Shown: positions 7,189 through 15,147 of the stretch, piece after piece
How the letters are laid out: every line of letters starts with the position of its first letter
Numbering within the stretch: position 1 is the stretch's first letter
DNA from: JAQIBY01 sp034658655
GTDB lineage: Bacteria > Bacteroidota > Bacteroidia > Bacteroidales > ML635J-15
Direction: 5' to 3'
Assembly: GCA_034658655.1 (NCBI GenBank)
Contig: JAYEFQ010000003.1
Coordinates: 1-27,919, forward strand
Length of the DNA: 27,919 nt
Translations under genes and position numbers: made by a program
The notes under the pieces: model-generated
The model's input: only the letters and a program-made list of their open reading frames with translations
What the model was told of the DNA's origin: nothing
The model's database searches: none

Positions 7189-7893
7189 CTATTTTATGGT
7201 TTCTTCTTGTACATTCATCCCAACTTTAGGTGCAATATATTTTGCAACAATTTTACCACCAACACTAGGGGCACTAATATTTTCTGTTTCGTATTTTCTT
7301 TCTAAATCCAAAATACTGGCTCCGGTAGTAAATGAATTTGTTTTAGCTACTGTTAATTGAATCGTTGTTGTTCCAATCTGACTTGCCGTTTCTGTGTAAG
7401 TATCAGAATCTGCAGGGCCATTAATTGTAAAAGTTACAACTTCATTTTCAGCAACCGCATCTCCAATCCAATCGATGTTATACGCAGTGCCTTTTTCGAT
7501 ATCCGACATGTCCTCAGGAAATTCAATTTCAACCAATTCAATATCATTTGTGTAGGTATTACCATCTAAATCAGTGAAAACAAATGTTCCGCTCTCTATT
7601 TTCCCTGGAATTTCATTCTGGTAATATGCATAAAATCCGTTAAAGCTCAATGCTTGATTATTGAATGTGACACTTGAACCATCGCTTAATTTTAATTTTG
7701 AGTCCAATGGGCCGCCCAATCTTAGAATTGCTTTGGCCGTAGTAATGTCATCGTTAGCATCATAACTAAGTTCATAATAAGTGTAAATCCTATCCTGATT
7801 TGCATCTTCAGATTCTTCTCTTTGACAAGATGACAAGTAAATCAGCCCACTGATGATAATAATAACTGAAATAATTTTAGCAAAATGTTTCAT
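7189..7893 (-). CDS. Lipoprotein, unknown function
   Basis: This 234-residue protein has a lipoprotein signal with a long hydrophobic core and lipobox LSSC (Cys23). The mature part is acidic and beta-rich, with repeated Thr/Asn/Asp strands (for example FTDLDGNTYTNDIELVEIEF and VVTFTINGPADSDTYTETA), suggesting one or two Ig-like or jelly-roll domains. I recognise no named family. The gene lies 18 bp after prmC on the same strand, so it is probably cotranscribed, though the pairing suggests no shared task. Its transcript would end at the hairpin at 7110-7130. The reading frame and signal peptide are clear. The function is open. Confidence 0.75.
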   Translation of the reverse strand: MKHFAKIISVIIIISGLIYLSSCQREESEDANQDRIYTYYELSYDANDDITTAKAILRLGGPLDSKLKLSDGSSVTFNNQALSFNGFYAYYQNEIPGKIESGTFVFTDLDGNTYTNDIELVEIEFPEDMSDIEKGTAYNIDWIGDAVAENEVVTFTINGPADSDTYTETASQIGTTTIQLTVAKTNSFTTGASILDLERKYETENISAPSVGGKIVAKYIAPKVGMNVQEETIK

Positions 7894-7911
7894 AATTATA
7901 TATTTTTTTGG

Positions 7912-8778
7912 TTAATGTTCAATATGAATAATTCTATCTTTATTATTGATGTCTTTGTAAACAAAAATATTGCCAAATCCTGAAAGTACAAAACATTTTT
8001 TTGTTTGTTCTGCTAAAGCTTCATTTATTTCACAAAAAATTTGTCCGTTAGGGCTTAAGTGGTTTCGTGCAATTTTAGCAATTCGGCTGTAAAATACCAA
8101 GGCATTTTCATCTTCAACAAAAAGCGCTGAATTGGGCTCATGAAGTAATACATTATCATGCATTTGAGATTTCTCACTTTCTCGAACATAAGGTGGATTA
8201 CTAATAATAATATCAAGATTCTGGGGCAGATAAGTTGAATCTGTAAAGATATCATGTTTTATGAAATTGACATCCGCTTTTAGTGCATTAGCATTTCGTT
8301 TCGCAAGTTGTAAAGCCTTTTCTGAAAAATCACTTGCATAAATATTTGCATCTGGGATTTCTAATGAGAGCGAGATAGCAATGGCTCCGCTACCGGTTCC
8401 AATATCTAAAATATTTAAAGATTTATTTTCGGGCAAATGATTTAAGACAAAATTAACCAACTCCTCTGTTTCCGGACGGGGAATTAATACTCCGTTAGCC
8501 ACAAAAAACGTTCGAGAATAAAATTCCGTTTCGCCAATTACATATTGAATTGGAACTGCATTTTTTAGTTTTGCTAATGCCTTAAAAATGGAATTTTGTT
8601 GTTTTTTAGATAGTGTTTGCGTTGCCTGTATGGCTTGCTCAGCTTTGTTTAATTTACAAATATGCTCAATTAATAGCGATGCAAGTTGCTGTGTCTCGGC
8701 TAGATTATATAATGAAGTTAAGTCTTTGGCGATTTGCTTTTTAATTTGACGGATTGTTTGTTCTTCAGCAACTTTCAT
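7912..8778 (-). CDS. prmC: Release-factor glutamine N5-methyltransferase PrmC (HemK)
   Basis: The 288-residue protein methylates the glutamine of the GGQ motif in peptide-chain release factors RF1 and RF2, using S-adenosylmethionine. The N-terminal helical release-factor-binding domain (about 1-80) is followed by VLIPRPETEELV (97-108), the SAM-binding LDIGTGSGAIAISL (124-137) and the catalytic NPPY (194-197, in SNPPYVRESE). I chose ATG at 8778: the longer frame starts with TTG at 8793 inside the T-run of the preceding gene's terminator, which makes that start unlikely. The lipoprotein gene follows after 18 bp. Length and motif order match PrmC well. Confidence 0.93.
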   Translation of the reverse strand: MKVAEEQTIRQIKKQIAKDLTSLYNLAETQQLASLLIEHICKLNKAEQAIQATQTLSKKQQNSIFKALAKLKNAVPIQYVIGETEFYSRTFFVANGVLIPRPETEELVNFVLNHLPENKSLNILDIGTGSGAIAISLSLEIPDANIYASDFSEKALQLAKRNANALKADVNFIKHDIFTDSTYLPQNLDIIISNPPYVRESEKSQMHDNVLLHEPNSALFVEDENALVFYSRIAKIARNHLSPNGQIFCEINEALAEQTKKCFVLSGFGNIFVYKDINNKDRIIHIEH

Positions 8779-8791
8779 AATGCAAAAATGC

Positions 8792-8822
8792 AAAAAAAAA
8801 GCAGAGCGCTTAACTCTGCTTT
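8792..8822 (-). terminator. Intrinsic terminator of the Omp28/T9SS gene
   Basis: On the minus strand AAAGCAGAG (8822-8814) pairs perfectly with CTCTGCTTT (8806-8798) around a 7-nt loop, and a run of nine T residues ends at 8792. It lies 25 bp past the stop of the gene at 8847-10733, separating it from prmC. Confidence 0.88.
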
Positions 8823-8846
8823 AAGAAAAAATATATTTAAAATGGT

Positions 8847-10733
8847 TTATTGAATAATCAGTTGTTTTACCTGATTGCCATTTTGTGTATTAATTTTCAT
8901 GTTGTAAATACCATCAGCAAAAGCTTCAGTTGAGAAATTGTAGCTATTTGATTCGGGATTTACTTGATAAACTAATTGTCCTGTTAATGAATAAATAGCA
9001 ATTGACTCAATACGTTCAGAAGCTACTACATTAACTAAACCGCTACTTGGGTTTGGATAAACTGACAGTTTCAATTCTTTATTATTTTCAATATTTACAA
9101 AGCTTCCTAGGTCAATTTTTCCGGCTTCCATAATTTCTGCGGTTGCCATATTTTGAACAAAAATCACAAGTTCACAATTACTTCTCACATAGCTTTCATC
9201 TAAAGTAAGCTGCATTGTTTCATTTTGAATACTACCACCTGTAAAATCTAAAACTGTACCGTTTGCATCTGGTAACATATCACGAAGAACAAAATTCACT
9301 TCTTCAAGTCCACCTTGCCAACTTTCAGGGATGTTTGTTTCTGTTAAGGCAACAAACAATCTGATTTCATCAGCATAATATGCGAAGGTTTCTTCAACAT
9401 CAATGTCAATATCAAATACAGAAGGGTTAGATGAAATTAGATCTACTGTTGGTGAGATTGTATAAACAGTTGGGATATCAATATACTCATCATAATAATA
9501 TTCGTAAATTGCTTTTTGTTCAGCAACGCTTGGCAATGTACCTTCAAATCCAAACATTCCGTTAACAATTGTGGTAGGATAGCCAAATGAACCATCGCCA
9601 TCATCAAAGGTTGGCACATAGTAGTCGTGACGAATTTGAGTTGCAGGGGTTTCATAAGTGTCTCCATTCAAACCATGATATTCAATAACTGCAATATTAT
9701 CATAATCAACAGCCATTTCGTCAATTGCGCCAGCAGCAGTCGGGCAATAAGTGCACCATGTTCCTGTCCATATTTCGTACAATACAATTTCTCGCATGTT
9801 TCCACCGGGGATAATTGCAGTTTCAGTACCAGCTGAAGCTGAATAGCCTACAGCTTCTCCATAAAATGCTTTCACTTGATAGTCATAATTATTGGGGTAT
9901 AAATTTCCATCTAAATATGATGTTCCGCTTTCTACAACTGCAATTTCAGCTCCATCGCGAATTATTGAATAAGAGTTAGGTGTACCTTCAGTTGGTACAT
10001 CCCAAGTAATTTCCACATCATTATCATTAATTACATTAATAGCAAAATTTAGTGGTGGATTTGGAATGTCAACTTGTTCAATAATATAATCGTCCATATA
10101 ATATTTTGGAGTTCCTGCACCGCCATCATCCCATGCATAAAAATTAAATGCATCTAATTTATTAACGCCGGTACCATCATCAGCAACTCCATTACTCCAT
10201 TGATAAGCATGAATGAGTTCTCCATCAATATAAAAGTCAATCCAATCGTTATCTAAATCAACAAAATGCTGAATCTTCATCCATTCTCCAGGAGTATATG
10301 TAAATTCTAGCGCACCATAACCATTTCCATCAATGGAACCAACACCATCTTCAAAGAAAATTTGCATTCCCCAAATTGAACTTCCACCAGCAAAATCTTG
10401 TAAAATGTTGTAATAGCCAAGAAAACCATCAGGAACCATTAAATAAAATTCAACACGATACCGATTTTGGGTTAGATCATTAAGCATTAATACGCCGTCG
10501 TTAGTGCCTTCAACGACCATAGACTGTGTTCCCTGATTAGCCGCTGCATCGGTAACTAATGGGTCTTCAGCTGAGCCTGGACTGTCTGCCCAAGTTGTCC
10601 AAGTGCCGGTCGCTTCTTGTTCTGCAATTCCGTCTCCTACCGTGTAGCTTTCGAAATCATCAGTGTAAATTGTTTGTGCAAATACCGTGGTGGCAGCAAA
10701 AACAAAAATCAATAAAAGATTAAAAATTTTCAT
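8847..10733 (-). CDS. T9SS-exported Omp28/thioredoxin-like protein with an N-terminal beta-sandwich
   Basis: The 628-residue protein has a Sec signal peptide (MKIFNLLLIFVFAATTVFAQ). Residues about 25-220 look like a concanavalin/LamG-type beta-sandwich (FESYTVGDGIAEQ, VEFYLMVPDGF, FYIDGELIHAYQW). Residues 228-305 are a fibronectin type III-like domain (PPLNFAINVINDNDVEITW). Then follows a thioredoxin-fold, Omp28-like domain with WTGTWCTYCPT, its C327-T-Y-C330 marking a possible redox pair. The last 70 residues are a T9SS type A sorting domain (VYPNPSSGLVNV through YNMKINTQNG, ending in KQLIIQ). It is therefore probably delivered to the cell surface or secreted. The substrate is unknown. It has its own -7 element (10757-10764) and terminator. 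Confidence 0.85.
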   Translation of the reverse strand: MKIFNLLLIFVFAATTVFAQTIYTDDFESYTVGDGIAEQEATGTWTTWADSPGSAEDPLVTDAAANQGTQSMVVEGTNDGVLMLNDLTQNRYRVEFYLMVPDGFLGYYNILQDFAGGSSIWGMQIFFEDGVGSIDGNGYGALEFTYTPGEWMKIQHFVDLDNDWIDFYIDGELIHAYQWSNGVADDGTGVNKLDAFNFYAWDDGGAGTPKYYMDDYIIEQVDIPNPPLNFAINVINDNDVEITWDVPTEGTPNSYSIIRDGAEIAVVESGTSYLDGNLYPNNYDYQVKAFYGEAVGYSASAGTETAIIPGGNMREIVLYEIWTGTWCTYCPTAAGAIDEMAVDYDNIAVIEYHGLNGDTYETPATQIRHDYYVPTFDDGDGSFGYPTTIVNGMFGFEGTLPSVAEQKAIYEYYYDEYIDIPTVYTISPTVDLISSNPSVFDIDIDVEETFAYYADEIRLFVALTETNIPESWQGGLEEVNFVLRDMLPDANGTVLDFTGGSIQNETMQLTLDESYVRSNCELVIFVQNMATAEIMEAGKIDLGSFVNIENNKELKLSVYPNPSSGLVNVVASERIESIAIYSLTGQLVYQVNPESNSYNFSTEAFADGIYNMKINTQNGNQVKQLIIQ

Positions 10734-10756
10734 AATAAATTGTTTTAATTTCGATT

Positions 10757-10764
10757 CAAATGTA
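10757..10764 (-). promoter_or_regulatory. Candidate -7 element of the T9SS protein gene
   Basis: Minus-strand TACATTTG matches TAnnTTTG, 23 bp upstream of the ATG at 10733; the leader would be about 17 nt. No clean TTTG is seen at -33. Confidence 0.42.
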
Positions 10765-10929
10765 CAAAAAAATTTAGTATATCATGAATTTTTAAATAAT
10801 CATTGTTTTTTTGTTTGGAAAGACTAAAAAAATACTAGTTTTATTGCTGGCACTACGTATTAATTCTTATTTTACAAAGAGAAAGCACCTTGGATAATAT
10901 AGTTTCATTAAATTATACGTATTTTTGTA

Positions 10930-12717
10930 ATGATGGAATTATTTCACAGCATATTAGTAATTGTTGTCCTTCTGTTTATGTTGGTTTCACTTTATAAAGA
11001 GTGGCTAGGGACAGCATTTACCTTTGTAATTGCCGTTGTGATTTTTGGATTAGCCGGTTTGTTGAGCCCAAAAGAAATGATTAGCGGCTTTGCAAATGAT
11101 CAAATTGCTGTAATAATTCTGCTTTTATTACTTGGAGATAGTATTCGTAAAACCGGTGTGCTTGAAAATTTCTTTAACCGAGTTTTTTCTCGTGCAAAAA
11201 CAAGTGACGGCTTTCTTTGGCGAATGATGGCTTTGGTTTCAGGGTTTTCGGCATTTTTAAATAACACACCGCTTGTGGCTATATTAATGCCATATGTGCA
11301 CTCATGGTCAAAACGACATGGTGTTTCACCTTCAAAATTTATGATTCCCCTTTCTTATGCAGCAATACTAGGCGGATGTGCGACCCTGATTGGAACATCA
11401 ACTAACTTGATAGTAAACGGATTAGTAGTTGATCAAACAATTGCTCCAAATTTAGAGTCATTGCACATATTTGATTATGCATTGGTGGGTAGTATTATGA
11501 TTGTTATTGGGATTGCTTATATGTTATTAATCGGAAAGCATTTGCTGCCTGACAAAAAAGATGTAATTACAAATTTCAACAACACACATAGAAAATATCT
11601 TGTTGAGGCAGAATTACGATCTGATTCAAAACTGGTTGGACAAACGATCGAAGAGGCCGGTTTGCGTAACTTGAAGGGGCTTTTTCTTGCAGAAATATAT
11701 CGCGGAGAACAAAAAATCACAGCAGTAGGACGATTAACCGTTTTGCTGGAAAATGACATTTTAATTTTTGCTGGTGAAACTGAAACTATTGCAGACATGC
11801 TCACTGATGACAGTGGTTTAAGATTAACTCAAGTCGGAATGTTTTCAAAGAAAAAACACACTGAAATTCGGGAAATCGTCATTTCACATAACTCCACTTT
11901 GACAGGAAAAACCATAAAAGAAGCAGGGTTTCGAGGAAAATTTGATGCGGCCATTATAGCGGTTCATCGAAACGGCCAACGTATCTCAGGGAAAATTGGT
12001 ACGGTAGAGTTGCAAGCTGGTGACGTGCTTTTATTAATTACCGGAGATGATTATAAAAATCGTGCGGCAGATACCATGGATTTTTATCCTATTACTAAAA
12101 TCCGTGATTTTCAAAAACTGCCGGTCTGGAAAACAATTACACTCATTGGTGGAACGTTTGCTGCAATTTTCTTATCGGCCTTAGGCGTTGTCAGTCTGTT
12201 TATTGCATTAACGGTTTTATTGGTATTAATCACTTTGCTAAATATTGTTAAAGCCCGTGATTTACCTAAAAGTCTTGATTATAATCTAGCTGCAATTATT
12301 GCGCTATCCCTTGCGCTCGGAACTGCGATGATAAAATCAGGAGTGGCAGAAATGATTGCACAGTTTATTATACGTTTCATGCAACCACTGGGTATTATCG
12401 GCTTAATGTTTGGTTTATTTGCTATTACCAATCTTTTGTCTGCATACATCACTAATAAAGCTGCTGTCGCCATTATTTTCCCTATTGCAGTAACGATTGC
12501 AATAGATTTAGGAATAAATCCAACGCCATTTGTTTTGTTGATATCCTTTGCTGCTGCTGCAAGTTTTATTACTCCAATCGGATACCAAACAAATTTAATG
12601 GTTTATGGGCCCGGTTCTTATGAATTTAAAGATTATATGAAAGTGGGCTTACCACTAACAATTCTCTATATGATAGTTGCCGTTTTCGGATTGGCATTAA
12701 GTTATCAATTAATTTAA
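10930..12717 (+). CDS. SLC13/DASS-family permease with two RCK_C (TrkA-C) domains, probable sulfate importer
   Basis: This 595-residue inner-membrane protein has about five to six N-terminal membrane segments (5-205), two soluble RCK_C domains in tandem (about 222-294 and 313-385; each has a TGKTIKEAG- or GQTIEEAG-like turn), and further membrane segments to the end. The SLC13 signatures FLNNTPLVAILMP (109-121) and GTSTNLIVNG (155-164) recur in inverted form near the C-terminus as AYITNKAAVAIIFPIA and YQTNLMVYGPG. SLC13 carriers move sulfate or dicarboxylates, usually with Na+. The sulfate assignment here comes from its place at the head of a sulfate-activation operon, 15 bp before cysQ. RCK_C domains may regulate transport by ligand binding. 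ATG at 10930 is directly followed by a second ATG at 10933. Confidence 0.85.
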   Translation: MMELFHSILVIVVLLFMLVSLYKEWLGTAFTFVIAVVIFGLAGLLSPKEMISGFANDQIAVIILLLLLGDSIRKTGVLENFFNRVFSRAKTSDGFLWRMMALVSGFSAFLNNTPLVAILMPYVHSWSKRHGVSPSKFMIPLSYAAILGGCATLIGTSTNLIVNGLVVDQTIAPNLESLHIFDYALVGSIMIVIGIAYMLLIGKHLLPDKKDVITNFNNTHRKYLVEAELRSDSKLVGQTIEEAGLRNLKGLFLAEIYRGEQKITAVGRLTVLLENDILIFAGETETIADMLTDDSGLRLTQVGMFSKKKHTEIREIVISHNSTLTGKTIKEAGFRGKFDAAIIAVHRNGQRISGKIGTVELQAGDVLLLITGDDYKNRAADTMDFYPITKIRDFQKLPVWKTITLIGGTFAAIFLSALGVVSLFIALTVLLVLITLLNIVKARDLPKSLDYNLAAIIALSLALGTAMIKSGVAEMIAQFIIRFMQPLGIIGLMFGLFAITNLLSAYITNKAAVAIIFPIAVTIAIDLGINPTPFVLLISFAAAASFITPIGYQTNLMVYGPGSYEFKDYMKVGLPLTILYMIVAVFGLALSYQLI

Positions 12718-12732
12718 AACGAGTTAATATTG

Positions 12733-13542
12733 ATGAAAGATTTTTTTAATCCTGTACTAAAAACTGCTGTAAAAGCAGGGCAAGCAATCCTTCAGATTTA
12801 TAATCATGAAAATCTCGAGGTGGAAATAAAGTCGGATAATTCTCCTTTAACCAAGGCAGATAAAAAAGCTCATAATATCATTGTTGAAGCGCTAAAACAA
12901 ACAAACATTCCCGTTCTAAGTGAGGAGAGTGATGACAAACGTTTTGAAAAACGAAAGAATTGGGATCGTTTTTGGTTAGTTGATCCGCTTGATGGGACAA
13001 AAGAATTTATTAAACGTAACGGAGAATTCACTGTGAATATCGCGTTAATTGAAAATGGAGTTGCTACTGCCGGAATAATCTATGTACCGGTAAGTTGTGA
13101 ATTGTATTTTGGAATAATCGAGCAAACAGCTTATAAAATTGTGATTTCAGAGGATACTAATCTTGATGATTTATATTCGAATTTCACAAAAGCACAAGAA
13201 ATTCATGTTCAAGTTGCTAAAGATAAAATCACAATTGTTGGTAGTCGATCACATAAAAGTGAGGAAACAGATAATTTTATTAAAAAAATTCAAAAAAACT
13301 TTACCACTGAAATGCTTTCTCGCGGATCGTCTTTAAAAATATGTATGATTGCCGAAGGAAAAGCGGAATTATATCCTCGATTTGCGCCAACTATGGAGTG
13401 GGACACTGCCGCAGGACATGCAATTGCAGTTGCCGCAGGTGCAGAAATTATTAATTGGGAAACTGGGAAAGCATTAAATTATAATAAGGAAAATCTGAGA
13501 AATCCCTGGTTTTTAGTTAAACCAAAAGGAATGAAATTTTAA
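12733..13542 (+). CDS. cysQ: 3'(2'),5'-bisphosphate nucleotidase CysQ
   Basis: CysQ hydrolyses 3'-phosphoadenosine 5'-phosphate (PAP), and can act on PAPS, to AMP or APS. It removes the inhibitory by-product left when PAPS is used. The 269-residue protein has the metal-binding motifs of the inositol monophosphatase superfamily: LSEESD (Glu64-Glu65), DPLDGTKEF (Asp84, Asp87) and EWDTAAGHAIA (Asp224). The phrase DPLDGTKEFI is characteristic of CysQ. I chose ATG at 12733; the frame can be extended one codon to a TTG at 12730, which is less likely. It lies 15 bp after the permease and 43 bp before cysC. Confidence 0.93.
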   Translation: MKDFFNPVLKTAVKAGQAILQIYNHENLEVEIKSDNSPLTKADKKAHNIIVEALKQTNIPVLSEESDDKRFEKRKNWDRFWLVDPLDGTKEFIKRNGEFTVNIALIENGVATAGIIYVPVSCELYFGIIEQTAYKIVISEDTNLDDLYSNFTKAQEIHVQVAKDKITIVGSRSHKSEETDNFIKKIQKNFTTEMLSRGSSLKICMIAEGKAELYPRFAPTMEWDTAAGHAIAVAAGAEIINWETGKALNYNKENLRNPWFLVKPKGMKF

Positions 13543-13585
13543 TAATTCCTGTAATTTCACTTATTTTACATGAAATTTCAAAGCA

Positions 13586-14191
13586 ATGAGTACAGAAGAG
13601 AATCATATTTATCCGGTATTTGATCAAATATTGAAACGAGAAGACAAGGAAAAGCTGTTAAATCAACGATCGAAAGTGATTTGGTGTACTGGTTTGTCCG
13701 GTGCCGGAAAAACGACACTTGCTAAAAACCTTGAAAAAGCTTTGCATACCCAAAGTTATTTAACCCAAGTGCTTGATGGTGATAATATCCGGTCGGGAAT
13801 TAATAATAATCTGAAATTTACAGAAGCAGATCGTAAAGAAAATATTCGCAGGATTGCGGAAGTTTCTAAGCTATTAGTTCATTCAGGTGTGATTACTATT
13901 AATAGCTTTATTTCGCCAACCGAAGAAATTCGTCAAGTTGCAATTGACATTATTGGTGAAGAAAATTTCATTGAGATATTTGTTTACGCACCGATAGAAG
14001 TATGTGAAAAACGAGACGTAAAAGGTTTGTATGCCAAGGCAAGATCAGGAGAGATAAAAAACTTTTCCGGAGTTGATTCCCCTTTTGAAGCACCCAAAAA
14101 TCCAAATCTTATTGTTGATACTGATAAATATTCAATAAAAGAATGCCTCAATCAGGCGATGGACTATGTATTACCACATCTAAAATATTAA
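13586..14191 (+). CDS. cysC: Adenylyl-sulfate (APS) kinase CysC
   Basis: CysC phosphorylates adenosine 5'-phosphosulfate at the 3' hydroxyl with ATP, giving PAPS, the sulfuryl donor. The 201-residue protein has an intact P-loop GLSGAGKTT (36-44), the DGDN motif (LDGDNIRSGI, 64-67), SFISP (107-111) and RDVKGLYAKARSGEIKNF (143-160), followed by the substrate-closing DSPFEAP. All expected catalytic elements are present. This contrasts with the degenerate kinase domain fused to CysN in the same operon, so this copy is probably the working kinase. cysD starts 17 bp downstream. Confidence 0.95.
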   Translation: MSTEENHIYPVFDQILKREDKEKLLNQRSKVIWCTGLSGAGKTTLAKNLEKALHTQSYLTQVLDGDNIRSGINNNLKFTEADRKENIRRIAEVSKLLVHSGVITINSFISPTEEIRQVAIDIIGEENFIEIFVYAPIEVCEKRDVKGLYAKARSGEIKNFSGVDSPFEAPKNPNLIVDTDKYSIKECLNQAMDYVLPHLKY

Positions 14192-14208
14192 TTGAAAAAA
14201 TAGAAATC

Positions 14209-15117
14209 ATGAATTCATATTCACTGACACATTTACAACAATTAGAAGCAGAATCAATTCACATCATGCGTGAAGTTGCTGCTGAATTTGAAAATCCGGT
14301 CATGCTTTATTCCATAGGAAAAGACTCCAGCGTAATGGTTCGCCTCGCTGAAAAAGCCTTTGCACCTGGAAAGGTACCATTTCCATTGATGCACATTGAT
14401 TCAAAATGGAAATTCAAAGAAATGGTAGCGTTTCGTGATCGATATGCCAAAGAAAACAACTGGGATTTAATCGTTCATTTCAACGAAGAAGGATTTAAAT
14501 CGGGTGTCGGACCGTTTACACATGGCTCAAAAGCGCATACTGACATTATGAAAACACAAGCCTTGCTCGCCGGATTAAATAAATACAAATTCGATGCGGC
14601 ATTTGGTGGCGCTCGTCGTGATGAAGAAAAATCCAGAGCAAAAGAGCGTATTTTTTCTTTCCGTGATGAGTTTCATCAATGGGATCCTAAAAACCAGCGT
14701 CCTGAACTTTGGAATATCTACAATACAAAAGTGAAAAAAGGAGAATCCATCCGTGTATTTCCATTATCAAACTGGACAGAGCTAGATATTTGGCAATATA
14801 TCCGTTTAGAAAATATCCCGATTGTGCCGCTTTATTATGCGAAAAAACGTCCAGTAGTTGAATATAACGGTGCATTGGTTTTAGTTGACGATGAGCGTAT
14901 GCCGAAAGAATTTGCCGAAACGGCTGAAATGAAAATGGTTCGCTTTCGTACACTCGGATGTTATCCACTTACAGGAGCTGTGGAATCAGAAGCTGATACG
15001 ATTGAGAAAATTGTTGAAGAAATGATGACTACCACACAATCTGAAAGAACAACGCGGGTTATTGACTTTGACCAAGACGGATCAATGGAACAGAAAAAAC
15101 GAGAAGGATATTTTTAA
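14209..15117 (+). CDS. cysD: Sulfate adenylyltransferase subunit 2 CysD
   Basis: CysD is the catalytic subunit of the heterodimeric ATP sulfurylase; with the GTPase CysN it makes APS from sulfate and ATP. The 302-residue protein belongs to the PP-loop ATPase superfamily and has SIGKDSSVM (35-43) and the CysD-typical FGGARRDEEKSRAKERIFSFRD and MVRFRTLGCYPLTGAVES. Start: the frame can be read upstream to 14143 inside cysC, but MNSYSLTHLQQLEAESIHI is the conserved beginning of CysD, and the ATG at 14209 lies 17 bp past the cysC stop. cysN follows after 30 bp. Confidence 0.96.
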   Translation: MNSYSLTHLQQLEAESIHIMREVAAEFENPVMLYSIGKDSSVMVRLAEKAFAPGKVPFPLMHIDSKWKFKEMVAFRDRYAKENNWDLIVHFNEEGFKSGVGPFTHGSKAHTDIMKTQALLAGLNKYKFDAAFGGARRDEEKSRAKERIFSFRDEFHQWDPKNQRPELWNIYNTKVKKGESIRVFPLSNWTELDIWQYIRLENIPIVPLYYAKKRPVVEYNGALVLVDDERMPKEFAETAEMKMVRFRTLGCYPLTGAVESEADTIEKIVEEMMTTTQSERTTRVIDFDQDGSMEQKKREGYF

Positions 15118-15147
15118 TCAATTATTGACTTTTAAATCGCATACATT

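Noticed and set aside
6743..7305. Open frames of 111 and 128 codons after the purF-like gene
   Set aside because: Translations are repetitive and Cys/Leu-rich, span hairpins, tandem repeats and the terminator, and one runs antisense into the lipoprotein gene. No start context or known domain.
8779..8793. TTG start extending PrmC by five residues
   Set aside because: It lies in the T-run of the upstream gene's terminator; ATG 8778 gives a normal PrmC N-terminus.
10890..10929. Promoter with TATTTTTG at 10920-10927 for the SLC13 gene
   Set aside because: It would place the transcription start at or after the ATG, and the nearest TTGG is 26 bp upstream, too far for a -33 element.
14143..14208. 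Upstream start of CysD inside cysC
   Set aside because: The extra 22 residues are out-of-frame cysC sequence; the conserved CysD start is at 14209.
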